From Magnetospirillum fulvum (GTDB lineage Bacteria > Pseudomonadota > Alphaproteobacteria > Rhodospirillales > Magnetospirillaceae): a DNA stretch of 64,000 nt. The notes under the pieces are model-generated. The model had not been told where the DNA came from. It did not search any database and worked only from the letters and a program-made list of their open reading frames with translations. The stretch covers positions 62,001 to 126,000 of the forward strand of contig NZ_FNWO01000012.1 in assembly GCF_900108475.1 (NCBI RefSeq), written 5' to 3'. How positions within the stretch are numbered: the stretch's first letter is position 1; every line of letters starts with the position of its first letter. The translations under genes were made by a program, and so were the position numbers. Positions 27,661 through 37,305 of the stretch are shown here, piece by piece.

Positions 27661-28671
27661 TTAACCCAGCGCGCGGGCTAGCCGCTCGAACCCGGTCTCG
27701 TCGCCGGGCAGGCCGATCCGCAGCCAGTCCGGTTGGACGTCAAAGGCGCGGACCAGGATGCCCGCTTGCCCCAGCCGCTCCCACAGACGCGCCGCCTCGG
27801 GATGGCGGACCAGGGTGAACAGCGGAGTGCCGCCGACCAACTCCAGCCCGGCCGAGGTCAGCAGCCCGACCAGCCGGGCCTGATCGGCGGCAAGCCGGGC
27901 GCGGTTGGCTTCGGCCCAGGCATCGTCGGCCAGCGCGGCGGCCCCGATCGCCAAGGCCGGTCCGGACACCGCCCAGGGGCCAAAGCCCCGGCGCAGCCCC
28001 TCCGCCAGCCCGGCTTCGGCGGTGACGGCAAAGCCCAGCCGCAGCCCGGCCAGCCCATGGAATTTGCCGAACGAGCGCAGCACCAATGTCGCCGCTGGCA
28101 GCGACGGGATCAGCGACAGCTCCGGATCGGGATCGGCGAAGGCTTCGTCGATCACCAGCAACCCGCCCGACGCGGCAAAGCGGGCTGCCAGCCCGATCAG
28201 ATCGGCGGGGGCAAAGCGGCGGCCGGTCGGGTTGTTGGGATTGACCAGCACCAGCATTCCGGCGGGATCGGCGGCGGCGGGATCGTCGATCGAGGCGACG
28301 GTGTGACCGGCCGCGCTCCAGGCGCGGGCGTGCTCGGCATAGGTCGGGGTCAGGATCGCGACCGGACCCGGCGGCCGCAGCCGGGGCAGCGCCTGGATCA
28401 GGGCCTGACTGCCCGGTGCGGCGACGATCTCGACTTTTGTTGCGGCGGCGAAGCGATGGCGCGCCGCACCGATCAGCGCCGCCTCGTCGGCGGCTCCCGG
28501 CAGCCGGGTCCACAGCGCAGGCGCAAGCGCGGGAAGCGGATAGGGATGGGGGTTGATCCCGGTCGAGAGATCCAGCCAGCCCAGCGCCGGACGGCCCCAG
28601 CGCCGTTCCGCGGCGGCGAGATCGCCTCCATGCAACGGCAGCGCGGCGGCGGACGGCGGGGGAACAGGCAT
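27661..28671 (-). CDS. cobD: L-threonine-O-3-phosphate decarboxylase (cobalamin synthesis)
   Basis: The 336-residue PLP enzyme of the aminotransferase class I/II fold makes (R)-1-amino-2-propanol phosphate for the nucleotide loop of cobalamin. It is called CobC in the alphaproteobacterial naming. Visible motifs: LHGGDLAAAERRWG at the N-terminus, LDLSTGINPHPYPLP, NPNNPTGRR, the Asp of LLVIDEAFADP, and the PLP-lysine in LRSFGKFHGLAGLRLGF. The arginine near the end (DWLRIGLPG) binds the carboxylate. ATG at 28671 follows GGAGG by about 8 bases. No other cob gene lies within the window. Confidence 0.92.
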   Translation of the reverse strand: MPVPPPSAAALPLHGGDLAAAERRWGRPALGWLDLSTGINPHPYPLPALAPALWTRLPGAADEAALIGAARHRFAAATKVEIVAAPGSQALIQALPRLRPPGPVAILTPTYAEHARAWSAAGHTVASIDDPAAADPAGMLVLVNPNNPTGRRFAPADLIGLAARFAASGGLLVIDEAFADPDPELSLIPSLPAATLVLRSFGKFHGLAGLRLGFAVTAEAGLAEGLRRGFGPWAVSGPALAIGAAALADDAWAEANRARLAADQARLVGLLTSAGLELVGGTPLFTLVRHPEAARLWERLGQAGILVRAFDVQPDWLRIGLPGDETGFERLARALG

Positions 28672-29008
28672 CGGACGACCTCCGGACAGGCGGAAACAGG
28701 CGTGCAGGGAAGCAGCCCCGCCCCCTGCCGGTCAACCGCTATGGACAGAATTCAGCGTGGCGGCCGACGCGGAGCGGAGCGGTCGGGAAATTCGCCCTGG
28801 CAGGAATGTCACACTCTCGTCATTTCGGGGGCTAGGCGGTTTACAGCGCCGGTGACGGCTGATATACGAAAGCCGGTTTTTCGGAGCGAAAGTCGTGTCG
28901 CGCGGGCAGGTTCGGGGGGCGAGGCCCCTGGCCCAGGGATGCCCGGCAGGTCGAATTTCTGGCGCCCTCGCCGCCGCTGGTCACGCACGCTCCACGGATA
29001 ATCTCACC
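28672..29008. other. intergenic region between cobD and prs
   Basis: This 337-bp divergent region should hold the promoters of cobD (minus) and prs (plus). A minus-strand search by eye for the B12 box and the other conserved cobalamin riboswitch blocks found nothing convincing. No small gene is supported, and an in-frame upstream extension of prs through here reads as non-coding. Confidence 0.5.
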
Positions 29009-29941
29009 ATGAAAATTCTCGCCTGTAACAGCAACCGGCCGCTCGCCGAAGCGATCGCCGAGTATCTCAACATGTCCCTGACCAAAGCGGTGGTTCGCCG
29101 CTTTTCGGATATGGAAGTGTTCGTCGAAATTCACGAGAACGTTCGTGGCGAAGACGTCTTTCTCGTCCAATCGACCTGCTTCCCCGCCAACGACAATCTG
29201 ATGGAATTGCTGGTGACGCTGGACGCGCTGCGGCGCGGCTCGGCCCGGCGCATCACGGCGGTGGTTCCCTATTTCGGCTATGCCCGTCAGGATCGCAAGT
29301 CCAGCCCGCGTTCGCCGATCTCGGCCAAGCTGGTCGCTAATCTGATCACCACCGCCGGAGCCGACCGGGTGGTGACCTTGGATCTCCATTCCGGGCAGAT
29401 TCAGGGCTTCTTCGATATTCCGCTCGATAATTTGTATGCCGCGCCGGTGTTCACCAACGACATTCGCGCCCATTACACCGGCGACGATGTGATGGTGGTG
29501 TCGCCCGACGTCGGCGGCGTCGTCCGCGCCCGTGCCATTGCGCGGCGCATTGATGCCGATCTCGCGATCATCGACAAGCGCCGCGAAAAGGCCGGGGTGT
29601 CCGAGGTGATGAACATCATCGGCGACGTTCGCGGTCGCCGCTGCATCATGGTTGACGACATCGTCGATTCGGCCGGAACCTTGTGCAACGCCGCCGAGGC
29701 GCTGATGAAGGCCGGGGCCACCTCGGTGTCGGCCTATGTCACCCATGGCGTGTTGTCGGGCGGCGCGGTTGCCCGCGTCACCGCCTCGCCGCTCGAGGAA
29801 CTGGTGATTACCGATTCGATCCCGGCGACCGAATCGGTGAAGCTGGCCCACAACATCCGCCACGTCACCATCGCGCCGCTGATGGCCGAATCGATCCAGC
29901 GCATCAGCGAGGAACGCTCGGTTTCCAGCCTGTTCGATTAA
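29009..29941 (+). CDS. prs: ribose-phosphate pyrophosphokinase
   Basis: The 310-residue class I PRPP synthetase makes 5-phosphoribosyl diphosphate from ribose 5-phosphate and ATP. Visible motifs are [20 protein letters not shown], the flexible-loop region [25 protein letters not shown], and the PRPP-binding loop [20 protein letters not shown]. Length equals that of the bacterial family. ATG at 29009 is chosen because it gives the standard [16 protein letters not shown] start; the ribosome-binding site is weak. It ends at a strong bidirectional terminator shared with asd. Confidence 0.97.
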   Translation: MKILACNSNRPLAEAIAEYLNMSLTKAVVRRFSDMEVFVEIHENVRGEDVFLVQSTCFPANDNLMELLVTLDALRRGSARRITAVVPYFGYARQDRKSSPRSPISAKLVANLITTAGADRVVTLDLHSGQIQGFFDIPLDNLYAAPVFTNDIRAHYTGDDVMVVSPDVGGVVRARAIARRIDADLAIIDKRREKAGVSEVMNIIGDVRGRRCIMVDDIVDSAGTLCNAAEALMKAGATSVSAYVTHGVLSGGAVARVTASPLEELVITDSIPATESVKLAHNIRHVTIAPLMAESIQRISEERSVSSLFD

Positions 29942-29978
29942 GGCCGGTAGTGCGGTCGGCCTTCGACCGCGCGAGACA

Positions 29979-30014
29979 AAAAAGGGCCGGAGCGTCGCCG
30001 CTCCGGCCCTTTTC
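29979..30014. terminator. bidirectional terminator between prs and asd
   Basis: AAAAGGGCCGGAGCG pairs with CGCTCCGGCCCTTTT around the loop TCGC. T tracts on both strands allow it to end both convergent genes. Confidence 0.92.
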
Positions 30015-30016
30015 GC

Positions 30017-31036
30017 TTACTTCTTCAGGTAGTCGCGGGCCAGAACCTCGGCGATCTGCACCGCGTTCAGGGCGGCGCCCTTGCGCAGATTGTCGGCGAC
30101 GCACCAGAAGGACAGGCCGTTCTTCACCGTCGGGTCCTTGCGGATGCGGCTGACGAAAACGGGGTCGTCGCCGGTGGTCTCGATCGGGGTGGCATAGCCG
30201 CCGGGCTCGCGGGTGTCGAGCACCACCACGCCGGGCGCGTCGCGCAGGGCGTCGGTCGCCTGTTCGACGCTGACCGGACGGGCGAACTCGACATTGACCG
30301 CTTCGGAATGGCTGACGAACACCGGGACGCGGACGCAGGTGGCGTGCACGGCGATGTCGGGATCGAGAATCTTGCAGGTCTCGACCGTCATCTTCCACTC
30401 TTCCTTGGTCGAGCCGTCTTCCATGAAGACGTCGATCTGGGGAATCACGTTGAAGGCGATCTGCTTGGGGAACTTTTGCGGGGTGATCGCGTCATTGACG
30501 AAGATGGCGCGGGTCTGCTCGAACAGTTCGTCCATCGCCTCCTTGCCGCCGCCCGACACCGACTGATAGGTCGAGACAACGACGCGGGTGATCTTGCCCA
30601 GATCGTGCAGCGGCTTTAGCGCCACCACCATCTGGATCGTCGAGCAATTGGGGTTGGCGATGATGCCGCGCTTCTTGTACCCGGCGATCGCCTGGGGATT
30701 GACCTCGGGCACCACCAGCGGCACGTCGGGCTCCATCCGGAAGTGCGAGGTGTTGTCGATGACGACGCACCCGGCGGCGGCGGCGCGGGGGCTGTGGATC
30801 GCCGAGACCTTGGCCCCGGGCGACGACAGCGCGATATCCCAGCCCTTGAAGTCGAACTTGGCGAGGTCCTTGACCTTCAGGATCTTTTTGTCGCCGAACG
30901 AGACCTCGCGCCCGACCGACCGCTCGCTTGCCAGAGCGACGATGTCGTCGATCGGGAAGTCGCGTTCGAACAGCGTCTGCAAAATCTCGCGTCCGACATT
31001 GCCGGTGGCACCGATTACCGCAACCTTGTAGCCCAT
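30017..31036 (-). CDS. asd: aspartate-semialdehyde dehydrogenase
   Basis: The 339-residue enzyme reduces aspartyl phosphate to aspartate semialdehyde on the way to lysine/diaminopimelate, threonine and methionine. The NADP-binding start is [15 protein letters not shown]; the catalytic Cys is in [13 protein letters not shown]; the substrate region [14 protein letters not shown] and the later [20 protein letters not shown] are typical. ATG at 31036 is preceded by GGAGAGTTACAGACG; an in-frame extension to 31249 is not supported. Confidence 0.97.
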   Translation of the reverse strand: MGYKVAVIGATGNVGREILQTLFERDFPIDDIVALASERSVGREVSFGDKKILKVKDLAKFDFKGWDIALSSPGAKVSAIHSPRAAAAGCVVIDNTSHFRMEPDVPLVVPEVNPQAIAGYKKRGIIANPNCSTIQMVVALKPLHDLGKITRVVVSTYQSVSGGGKEAMDELFEQTRAIFVNDAITPQKFPKQIAFNVIPQIDVFMEDGSTKEEWKMTVETCKILDPDIAVHATCVRVPVFVSHSEAVNVEFARPVSVEQATDALRDAPGVVVLDTREPGGYATPIETTGDDPVFVSRIRKDPTVKNGLSFWCVADNLRKGAALNAVQIAEVLARDYLKK

Positions 31037-31349
31037 CGTCTGTAACTCTCCGTTGTTCGGGGCCGCCCGGCCTGCCCGTTCCGTGGCACACCTTCCAGAT
31101 ACGGAAAGGCCCGCAGAGCGCGCTATCGCCGCGGGCCTTGGTCGTTTTGTCGTGACGAACCGGCCCGCGTCAGGCGGTCTTGGGAGTGCCGGTTTTGAAA
31201 AGGGTGCAAAGGAGGGCTGCCGGGGCAAGACCCCGGGCCAGATCAGCATCCGTAGCGTCGCGGCGCCGCATCATGACGTCCTCCATCAGAGGCCGATGCT
31301 TACCGGAACCGGCCCCCAGGCGCAAGCGGAAAGGGGGAGGGCGGCAGGG
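31037..31349. other. intergenic region between the CorC-type gene and asd
   Basis: This 313-bp stretch lies downstream of the CorC/HlyC-type gene and upstream of asd on the minus strand. It contains a minus-strand terminator (31104-31140) and presumably the asd promoter. No gene is supported here. Confidence 0.5.
31104..31140 (-). terminator. likely terminator of the aroK-aroB-corC operon
   Basis: On the minus strand AAGGCCCGC pairs with GCGGGCCTT (31131-31139 with 31106-31114) around a 16-nt loop, followed by TCC. The T tract is poor, so confidence is moderate. Confidence 0.55.
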
Positions 31350-32627
31350 TCAGGCTCCCGGTTCCGGCTTGGGCGGGGGGGTGACGCGCAAAGCGGTGAT
31401 CTGGTTGCGCTGACGCCTTGCGATCTGGAAGCGGAATCCGTAGAAGCGGAAAATCTGGCCGACCTCGGGGATTCGCCGCGCCTCGTGCAACACCAGACCG
31501 GCGATGGTGGCGGCTTCCTCGTCGGGCAGCCGCCATTCGAATTCGCGGTTAAGGTCACGGATCGGCACCGCGCCGTCGATGATGAAGGTGCCGTCCGATT
31601 GCGGCCGCACCCCGGCGACGGCGACGTCGTGCTCATCGACGATGTCGCCGACGATTTCCTCCAAGATGTCTTCGAGCGTCACCACCCCCATCAACGAGCC
31701 GTACTCATCGACCACCAGGGCGAAATGTTCGCGCCGCTGACGGAAGGCCTGAAGCTGTTCCTGCAACGTCGATGAATCCGGGATGAACCACGGATCGGAG
31801 GCCAGGGCGCAGACGTCCAGCCCCTCGATCCCCTCGTCGCGGGCGCGGACGGCGCGCAGCATGTCCTTGGCATGGATCACGCCGACGATGTTGTCGGGAT
31901 CGTCGCGCCACAGCGGCAGCCTGGTGTAGGGGCTGGTGATGACCTGATCGAGGATATCGGCGGCGGACTGTCCGGCATCGATGGTGACGAGGTTGCGGCG
32001 GTGGGTCATCACCTGTCCGACCTCGACATCGGCCAGTTCGAGGATCGAGCGCAGCATCCGGCGTTCCTCGCGCACTTCGGCCTCGCCGGCATGGACCTCG
32101 ATTGCGCCGCGCAATTCCATCATCGAGGCTTCGGGGGTGATCGCGGTGCCGTTCCCGGCCCGGAACAGGCGGAAGGTCAGCCGCACGAGCAGTTCGATGG
32201 CGCGGACCACCGGGGCGAATACCAGCACCACCGCCGTTACCGGCGCGGCAACCCGGAGTGCGACGGTGTTGGCGTGATAGATCGCATAGGTCTTGGGCAG
32301 CACCTCGCCGAACAGCACGACGATTACCGTCATGCCGATGGTCGCATAGACGATGCCGGCATCGCCGAACAGCCCGACCATCAGACCGGCGGCGAGCGAC
32401 GAGGCGAGGATATTGACCAGATTGTTGCCGAGCAGCAGCGAGCCGAGCAGGCGGTCGCGGGTCTTCAGCAGGGTGTTGACCCGTTTGGCCGAGCGGTTAC
32501 CGTCGCGCTCCATCTGATGCATCAGCGGTTTCGACACCGCCGTCAACGCCGTTTCGGAACCCGAAAAGAACGCCGACAAAACCTGAAGCAGGAGGACGGC
32601 GAGCAGGGTCAGGGTCAGTCCATCCAT
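31350..32627 (-). CDS. HlyC/CorC (CNNM/DUF21) family transporter
   Basis: The 425-residue protein has an N-terminal DUF21 membrane domain (MDGLTLTLLAVLLLQVLSAF, FFSGSETALTAVSK, LLGNNLVNILASSLA, LFGEVLPKTYAI), a pair of CBS domains (MTHRRNLVTIDAGQ to LVVDEYGSLMGVVTLEDILE) and a C-terminal CorC_HlyC domain (DGTFIIDGAVPIRDLN). Bacterial homologues act in magnesium or cobalt efflux. The start is ATG at 32627. Four base pairs separate its start from the aroB stop codon, so it is the third gene of an aroK-aroB-corC operon. Confidence 0.92.
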   Translation of the reverse strand: MDGLTLTLLAVLLLQVLSAFFSGSETALTAVSKPLMHQMERDGNRSAKRVNTLLKTRDRLLGSLLLGNNLVNILASSLAAGLMVGLFGDAGIVYATIGMTVIVVLFGEVLPKTYAIYHANTVALRVAAPVTAVVLVFAPVVRAIELLVRLTFRLFRAGNGTAITPEASMMELRGAIEVHAGEAEVREERRMLRSILELADVEVGQVMTHRRNLVTIDAGQSAADILDQVITSPYTRLPLWRDDPDNIVGVIHAKDMLRAVRARDEGIEGLDVCALASDPWFIPDSSTLQEQLQAFRQRREHFALVVDEYGSLMGVVTLEDILEEIVGDIVDEHDVAVAGVRPQSDGTFIIDGAVPIRDLNREFEWRLPDEEAATIAGLVLHEARRIPEVGQIFRFYGFRFQIARRQRNQITALRVTPPPKPEPGA

Positions 32628-32631
32628 GCGC

Positions 32632-33741
32632 CTATCTCCCGGCGGCCATCTCCGCCAGCAGGGTCGCCAGCGTGTCTTCGGGCACGTCGCGCGACAGGAA
32701 GCCGCCGCCGATGCTCCGGGCCAGGACGAAGGTCATGGCGCCGTCTTTGACTTTCTTGTCGCCGCGCATGTGGCCGATCAGCCGGGCGACGTCCCACAGC
32801 CGGGGACCGGCCAGACCGGACGGCAGACCGACCGAATCGAGGTGGCGGACCAGCCGTTCGGCGTCGGCTTGGGGCGACAGGCCCAGCATCGCCGACAGCC
32901 GTAGCGCCATCACCATACCGATCGCGACGCCTTCACCATGAAGCAATTCGTCGGAGAAGCCGGTTTCGGCCTCTAGCGCATGGCCGAAGGTGTGGCCGAG
33001 ATTGAGCAGGGCGCGAACGCCGCCTTCGCGTTCGTCGGCGGCGACGATCCGGGCCTTGGCCCGACACGAGGTCGCCACCGCGTGGCGGCGGGCCTCGGCA
33101 TCGCCCGCGATCAGTGCGGCTCCGTTGGCTTCCAGCCAAGTGAAGAAGTCGGGATCGTCGATGATTCCGTATTTGACCACTTCGGCATAGCCCGCCAGCA
33201 CCTGACGGCGGGGTAGGGTGTCAAGCAAAGCGGTATCGGCCAGCACCAGCCGGGGCTGGTGGAAGGCGCCGACCAGATTCTTGCCGTGGCGGGTGTTGAT
33301 CCCGGTCTTGCCGCCGACCGAACTGTCAACCTGAGCCAGCAAGGTGGTGGGAATCTGGACGAAATCGACGCCCCTCAGCAGGATCGAGGCGGCAAAGCCG
33401 GTCAGATCGCCGACAACGCCGCCGCCCAGGGCAACGATCAGGGTGCCGCGTTCGACCCGGGTCGACAGCATCGCGTCGAGCAGCGCTTCGAGGTGGGGGA
33501 AGTCCTTGGTCTTCTCGCCTGCGGGCATCACCGTGTGCATCGGCATCGCCCCGGCGGCGGCCAGACTGCGCTCCAGCCGCTCCAGGTACAGCGGCGCGAC
33601 CTGATCGTCGGTGACGATCAGCACCCGGTTGCCCGACATCACCGGCAAGATCAGCTCGCCCGCGCGGTCAAGCAGGCCGGGGCCGATATGGATCGGATAG
33701 GTCCGGTCGCCGAGGTCGACCGTCACGGTTTCGGAACTCAT
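32632..33741 (-). CDS. aroB: 3-dehydroquinate synthase
   Basis: The 369-residue NAD-dependent enzyme converts DAHP to 3-dehydroquinate, the second shikimate step. Motifs: VALGGGVVGDLTGFAASILL, the TTLLAQVDSSVGGKTGIN segment, KNLVGAFHQPRLVL, and the metal-ligand region LNLGHTFGHALE with HGEGVAIGM. The start ATG at 33741 overlaps the aroK stop codon in ATGA, so the two are translationally coupled. An extension to 33987 is read-through of the other frame of aroK. Confidence 0.97.
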   Translation of the reverse strand: MSSETVTVDLGDRTYPIHIGPGLLDRAGELILPVMSGNRVLIVTDDQVAPLYLERLERSLAAAGAMPMHTVMPAGEKTKDFPHLEALLDAMLSTRVERGTLIVALGGGVVGDLTGFAASILLRGVDFVQIPTTLLAQVDSSVGGKTGINTRHGKNLVGAFHQPRLVLADTALLDTLPRRQVLAGYAEVVKYGIIDDPDFFTWLEANGAALIAGDAEARRHAVATSCRAKARIVAADEREGGVRALLNLGHTFGHALEAETGFSDELLHGEGVAIGMVMALRLSAMLGLSPQADAERLVRHLDSVGLPSGLAGPRLWDVARLIGHMRGDKKVKDGAMTFVLARSIGGGFLSRDVPEDTLATLLAEMAAGR

Positions 33742-34328
33742 CTCGTCACGTCTCCTGCGGTCCGGGCCGCGTTTAGATGGTCGGCGAGGCCGGTCAGCAC
33801 CCGGCCGACGGTGGCGTCCGGGGCTTCGTCGGTCGAATCGACGATGATATCGGCTTCGGCATAGATCGGGTGACGGGTTTCGATCAGCCGCCCCAGAATT
33901 TCCGCCGGATCGCCCTGTTTTAGCAGCGGGCGGTGGTCGCGCCCGACCGTCCGCTTCAGCAGCAGGGGCAGATCGGCGCGAATCCACACCGACACCGCGC
34001 CCTCCAGAATGCGGGCGCGGGTGGTGGGGTCGATGAAGGCCCCGCCGCCGGTGGCGAGAATCATCGGCTCCTGATCGAGCAGGCGGGCGATCACCTTGCG
34101 CTCGCCCTCGCGGAAGGCGGCTTCGCCATGGCGGGCGAAATAATCGCTGATGGTGCAGCCCGCCGCCGTTTCGAACGCGGTGTCGGCATCGACGAACGAC
34201 AGATTCAGCCGGGCGGCCAGACGGCGGCCAACGCAGGACTTGCCCGCACCCATCAGTCCGACCAGGACCACGGTGCGTTTGATCCGACCGTTCAGCGCCG
34301 CCGCCAACGGGTTCAGATCATCGGCCAT
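33738..34328 (-). CDS. aroK: shikimate kinase
   Basis: The 196-residue kinase phosphorylates shikimate. The Walker A P-loop is GLMGAGKSCVGRRLA, DADTAFE carries the shikimate-binding Asp, FREGERKVI the Arg/Glu region, and ATGGGAFIDP the Walker B-like Gly loop; the LID is TVGRDHRPLL. ATG at 34328 is preceded by GGAGGTGGCACG, a strong site. It is the first gene of aroK-aroB-corC, divergent from the plus-strand genes that lead to xerD. Confidence 0.96.
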   Translation of the reverse strand: MADDLNPLAAALNGRIKRTVVLVGLMGAGKSCVGRRLAARLNLSFVDADTAFETAAGCTISDYFARHGEAAFREGERKVIARLLDQEPMILATGGGAFIDPTTRARILEGAVSVWIRADLPLLLKRTVGRDHRPLLKQGDPAEILGRLIETRHPIYAEADIIVDSTDEAPDATVGRVLTGLADHLNAARTAGDVTR

Positions 34329-34562
34329 CGTGCCACCTCCATCGGTTGTCCGGTCCCGCCCGCGCGACCGGCGTTGATCGACGGCGGCGGGGCCGATAGA
34401 CTGGCCAAGGTTCGCCCTGCACGGGTCCTGGCGTGTTCGCCTCTGGCCCGGCGCGGAAATCAAAGGGGGCAGGGTGCCCCGATGCGCCGCTTTTAGCCGC
34501 GTGGAGCCGGGTCTGTCCAGAAGTCGATGCTGTGTGTCGTTCGATGAGGTTCGTCGTTTCCC

Positions 34563-34703
34563 ATGATTAGAATTATCGGTCTTGCCATAATCTTGTTGCT
34601 GGCGGTGATTACCGGCGGCGTGCTGGTTGTTTCGGCCTGGGATCCGTCGCCGCCGACGGCGCGGATCGAACGAGTGGTCCCGGATGACCATTTCCCGCGC
34701 TGA
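34563..34703 (+). CDS. 46-residue membrane micro-protein
   Basis: ATG at 34563 opens a frame encoding one membrane helix (MIRIIGLAIILLLAVITGGV) and a short polar tail ending ERVVPDDHFPR. The stop codon overlaps the start region of the next gene by 20 bp, and that gene's ATG lies inside it. The clear signal-anchor pattern and the overlap suggest a real gene of the divergent xerD side. The helix would place the tail in the periplasm. Function is unknown. Confidence 0.65.
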   Translation: MIRIIGLAIILLLAVITGGVLVVSAWDPSPPTARIERVVPDDHFPR

Positions 34704-36387
34704 CCGCCTGCGGGCGCTGATCCTGGCCCTGTCGCTCTCGGCGACAGCGGCCGTCGCGCAACCGTCTGACGGCGGGCCGGACGCGGCCGCGCTGAGCGAA
34801 GACACGATCTTTACCCCCGGTCCCGCCCGTCAGGCGGGCAGCGGACCCCGGTTCGAGGTGCGCGAACTGAACGCGCCCGATCTGGATTCGGTTGGTATCC
34901 TTGACGACCGTCACGGCGGCCTCGGCAATACTCTGTGGGGCGGGACCAACGCCGCCATTGTCCGCCGCCTGCTGCCGCGTTTGCCGGTGACCGACTCGCG
35001 GGCGACGCGGGCGCTGTCCCGCCGTCTGCTGCTGACCGCCGCCGCCGCGCCGGACAAATTCGGCACCGACCCCGCGTCGCTGCTGGATTTGCGGGCCGAA
35101 CGGCTGGCCGCGCTGGGAGACAGCGCCGGTCTGGCCGCGCTGTTGAAAACGGTGCCGTCGGCATCGGTGTCGCCCGCTTTGTCGCGGATCAAGGTCGAAT
35201 CGCTGCTGCTGTCCGGCGACGACAAGGGGGCCTGTGCCGAAATCGCCGCCCGTGGACCCGACGATCCCCGCTTCAAGGTGTTCTGCGCCCTGTCCGGCGG
35301 CAAGGTGCTCGAAGCGAACATGGCGCTCGATCTGATGCGCGATCGCAAAGACTCTGACGCCACCTTTATCATCGCCGCCGATGCGATGGCGGGAACACCG
35401 CCGCCCAAGCTCGACAAGCTGACCGCACTGACGCCGCTGCACATCGCCGCCTTCCGTGCCGCCAAGATTGCCCTGCCGCCCGAAGCGATTCCGACCCTTG
35501 CCCCCGGCGCGCTGGCGGCGATCGTCGCCAATCCGCTCAATGCGCTGGAGGTTCGCCTGCTCGCCGCCGAGCGGGCCGAAGCGCTGGGGCTGGTCGAGAC
35601 CGACATTCTGCGCCGCCTCTATGCCGAATTGACCTTCAACGCCGCCGAGGCGCAACTGGCCCAGTCCCAGGGCGACCGCACCCCGCGCGGCCGTGCCTTG
35701 CTGCTGCGGTCTATTCCGGCCGAACCCAGCCCGGCGGCGCGGGCCGGTCTGATCGCCCGCGTTCTTGCCGCCGCGACCGAGCGGGGGGCCTTTGCCGCCA
35801 CTGCCCGGCTGTATGCCCCGCTGATCGCCGATCTTACCCTGACCCCCGATCTTGGCCCTTCGGCCCCGCCGCTGGCCCGCGCCCTGATCGTCGCCGGGCG
35901 GACCGATATCGCCGGGGGATGGCTGGCTTTGGCCCGGACCGATCCCGAGGCGGCCAAGGCGGCCAAGCCGGTCGCGTTGCTGGCCCGGCTGGCGGCCGCG
36001 CTGACCGATCCCGCTCCGATCGAACTGCCGCCTGCCGACGGGCTGGCTCCCGATGCGGCCAGCCGCCGCGCCGAGGTTCTGCTGTCGCTGCTGTCCGGGG
36101 TGGGGGAAAAAGTGCCGCCCGCTCTGTGGCTGGCCTCGCTGCGCGATCCCGCAATCGCCCCCGCTCTGGTGCCGCGCCCGGCGCTTCGGGCGATGGCGCG
36201 GGCCGCCGCCGAGGATGTGCGGATCGGCGAGACGGTGTTGCTGACCCTGGTCGGGCTGGGCGAGGCTGGGCTGGACCGGGCCGATCCCGAGATGCTGAAC
36301 CGGGCGGTGACGCATCTGCGGATGATCGGGCTGGAGCGCGAGGCCCGCGCCTTGGCGGTCGAAGCCGCGCTTGCCAACGGCTTGTGA
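34684..36387 (+). CDS. large Ala-rich exported protein of unknown function
   Basis: The 567-residue product starts MTISRADRLRALILALSLSA with signal-peptide cleavage after AVAQ. The rest is Ala/Leu/Arg-rich and made of repeated helical pairs, resembling a TPR- or solenoid-type periplasmic protein, though no classical repeat consensus was secured. ATG at 34684 is favoured because it places the signal peptide at the N-terminus; the more upstream start at 34627 lies in the micro-protein gene. The stop TGA overlaps the xerD ATG by one base (TGATG), so coupling is likely. Confidence 0.8.
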   Translation: MTISRADRLRALILALSLSATAAVAQPSDGGPDAAALSEDTIFTPGPARQAGSGPRFEVRELNAPDLDSVGILDDRHGGLGNTLWGGTNAAIVRRLLPRLPVTDSRATRALSRRLLLTAAAAPDKFGTDPASLLDLRAERLAALGDSAGLAALLKTVPSASVSPALSRIKVESLLLSGDDKGACAEIAARGPDDPRFKVFCALSGGKVLEANMALDLMRDRKDSDATFIIAADAMAGTPPPKLDKLTALTPLHIAAFRAAKIALPPEAIPTLAPGALAAIVANPLNALEVRLLAAERAEALGLVETDILRRLYAELTFNAAEAQLAQSQGDRTPRGRALLLRSIPAEPSPAARAGLIARVLAAATERGAFAATARLYAPLIADLTLTPDLGPSAPPLARALIVAGRTDIAGGWLALARTDPEAAKAAKPVALLARLAAALTDPAPIELPPADGLAPDAASRRAEVLLSLLSGVGEKVPPALWLASLRDPAIAPALVPRPALRAMARAAAEDVRIGETVLLTLVGLGEAGLDRADPEMLNRAVTHLRMIGLEREARALAVEAALANGL

Positions 36388-37298
36388 TGGACCGCCACGC
36401 CGAGTCCTTTCTGGAGATGATGGCCGCCGAACGCGGCGCGGCGGCCAACACCCTGGATGCCTATCGCCGCGACCTGGTGGATTATCAGGAGTTCCTGGCC
36501 GCGCGGGGCGAGTCGCTGCTGTCCGCCGATGCCGACGCGGTGCGCGACTGGCTGGCCGATCAGGCGGCGCGGGGGATGGCGCCTCGGACCCAGGCGCGGC
36601 GGCTGTCCTGCCTGGGGCAGTTCCATGCCTTTCTGGTCGCCGAGGGTCGCCGTGCCGATGACCCGACCTCTCAGGTCGATGCTCCCCATATCGGGCGGCC
36701 GCTGCCGAAAATCTTGAGCGAAAGCGCGGTCGAGTCCCTGCTGGCCGCTGCCCGCGCCTTGCCCGATGCCGAGGGGGTGATGGCCAGCGCCCTGCTTGAA
36801 ACCCTGTACGCCACCGGTCTGCGGGTGTCGGAACTGGTCGGGCTGCCGTTCGCGGCGGTGGCGCGCGATCCTGCCGTGCTGGTGGTGCGTGGCAAGGGAT
36901 CGAAAGAGCGGATGGTGCCGCTGTCCGATCCGGCGCGGGCCGCTTTGGCATCGTGGCGCAGCGTGCGGGAGGCTCAACTGGACGGGCGCGCCTCATCCTG
37001 GTTGTTCCCGTCGCGGGGGCGCAGCGGCCATCTGACCCGTTCGGGCTTTGCCAAGATGCTGACCCGGATCGCGGTGAAGGCCGGGATCGACCCGTTGCAC
37101 CTGTCGCCCCATGTCCTGCGCCACGCCTTCGCCAGCCATCTGCTGGCGGGCGGGGCCGATCTGCGGGTGGTGCAGGCGATGCTGGGCCATGCCGATATCG
37201 CCACCACCGAAATCTATACCCACGTTCAGGAAGACCGGCTGGTCCGGCTGGTCCAGGGGCACCACCCCCTGGCCGCCGCCTCGACCGGGCGTGGGTGA
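36387..37298 (+). CDS. xerD: site-specific tyrosine recombinase XerD
   Basis: The 303-residue recombinase resolves chromosome dimers at dif with XerC. The N-terminal SAM-like domain begins MDRHAESFLEMMAAERGAAA. Catalytic residues are visible: Arg in LYATGLRVSELVGL, Lys in VRGKGSKERMVPL, HVLRHAFASH (His-x-x-Arg), the His of LGHADIATTEIY and Tyr277. ATG at 36387 overlaps the preceding stop. It is assigned XerD rather than XerC by overall resemblance only; XerC remains possible. Confidence 0.9.
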   Translation: MDRHAESFLEMMAAERGAAANTLDAYRRDLVDYQEFLAARGESLLSADADAVRDWLADQAARGMAPRTQARRLSCLGQFHAFLVAEGRRADDPTSQVDAPHIGRPLPKILSESAVESLLAAARALPDAEGVMASALLETLYATGLRVSELVGLPFAAVARDPAVLVVRGKGSKERMVPLSDPARAALASWRSVREAQLDGRASSWLFPSRGRSGHLTRSGFAKMLTRIAVKAGIDPLHLSPHVLRHAFASHLLAGGADLRVVQAMLGHADIATTEIYTHVQEDRLVRLVQGHHPLAAASTGRG

Positions 37299-37305
37299 GG
37301 GTCCG

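Noticed and set aside
28672-29008. Possible cobalamin riboswitch upstream of cobD
   Set aside because: No B12 box or other conserved riboswitch block could be read on the minus strand.
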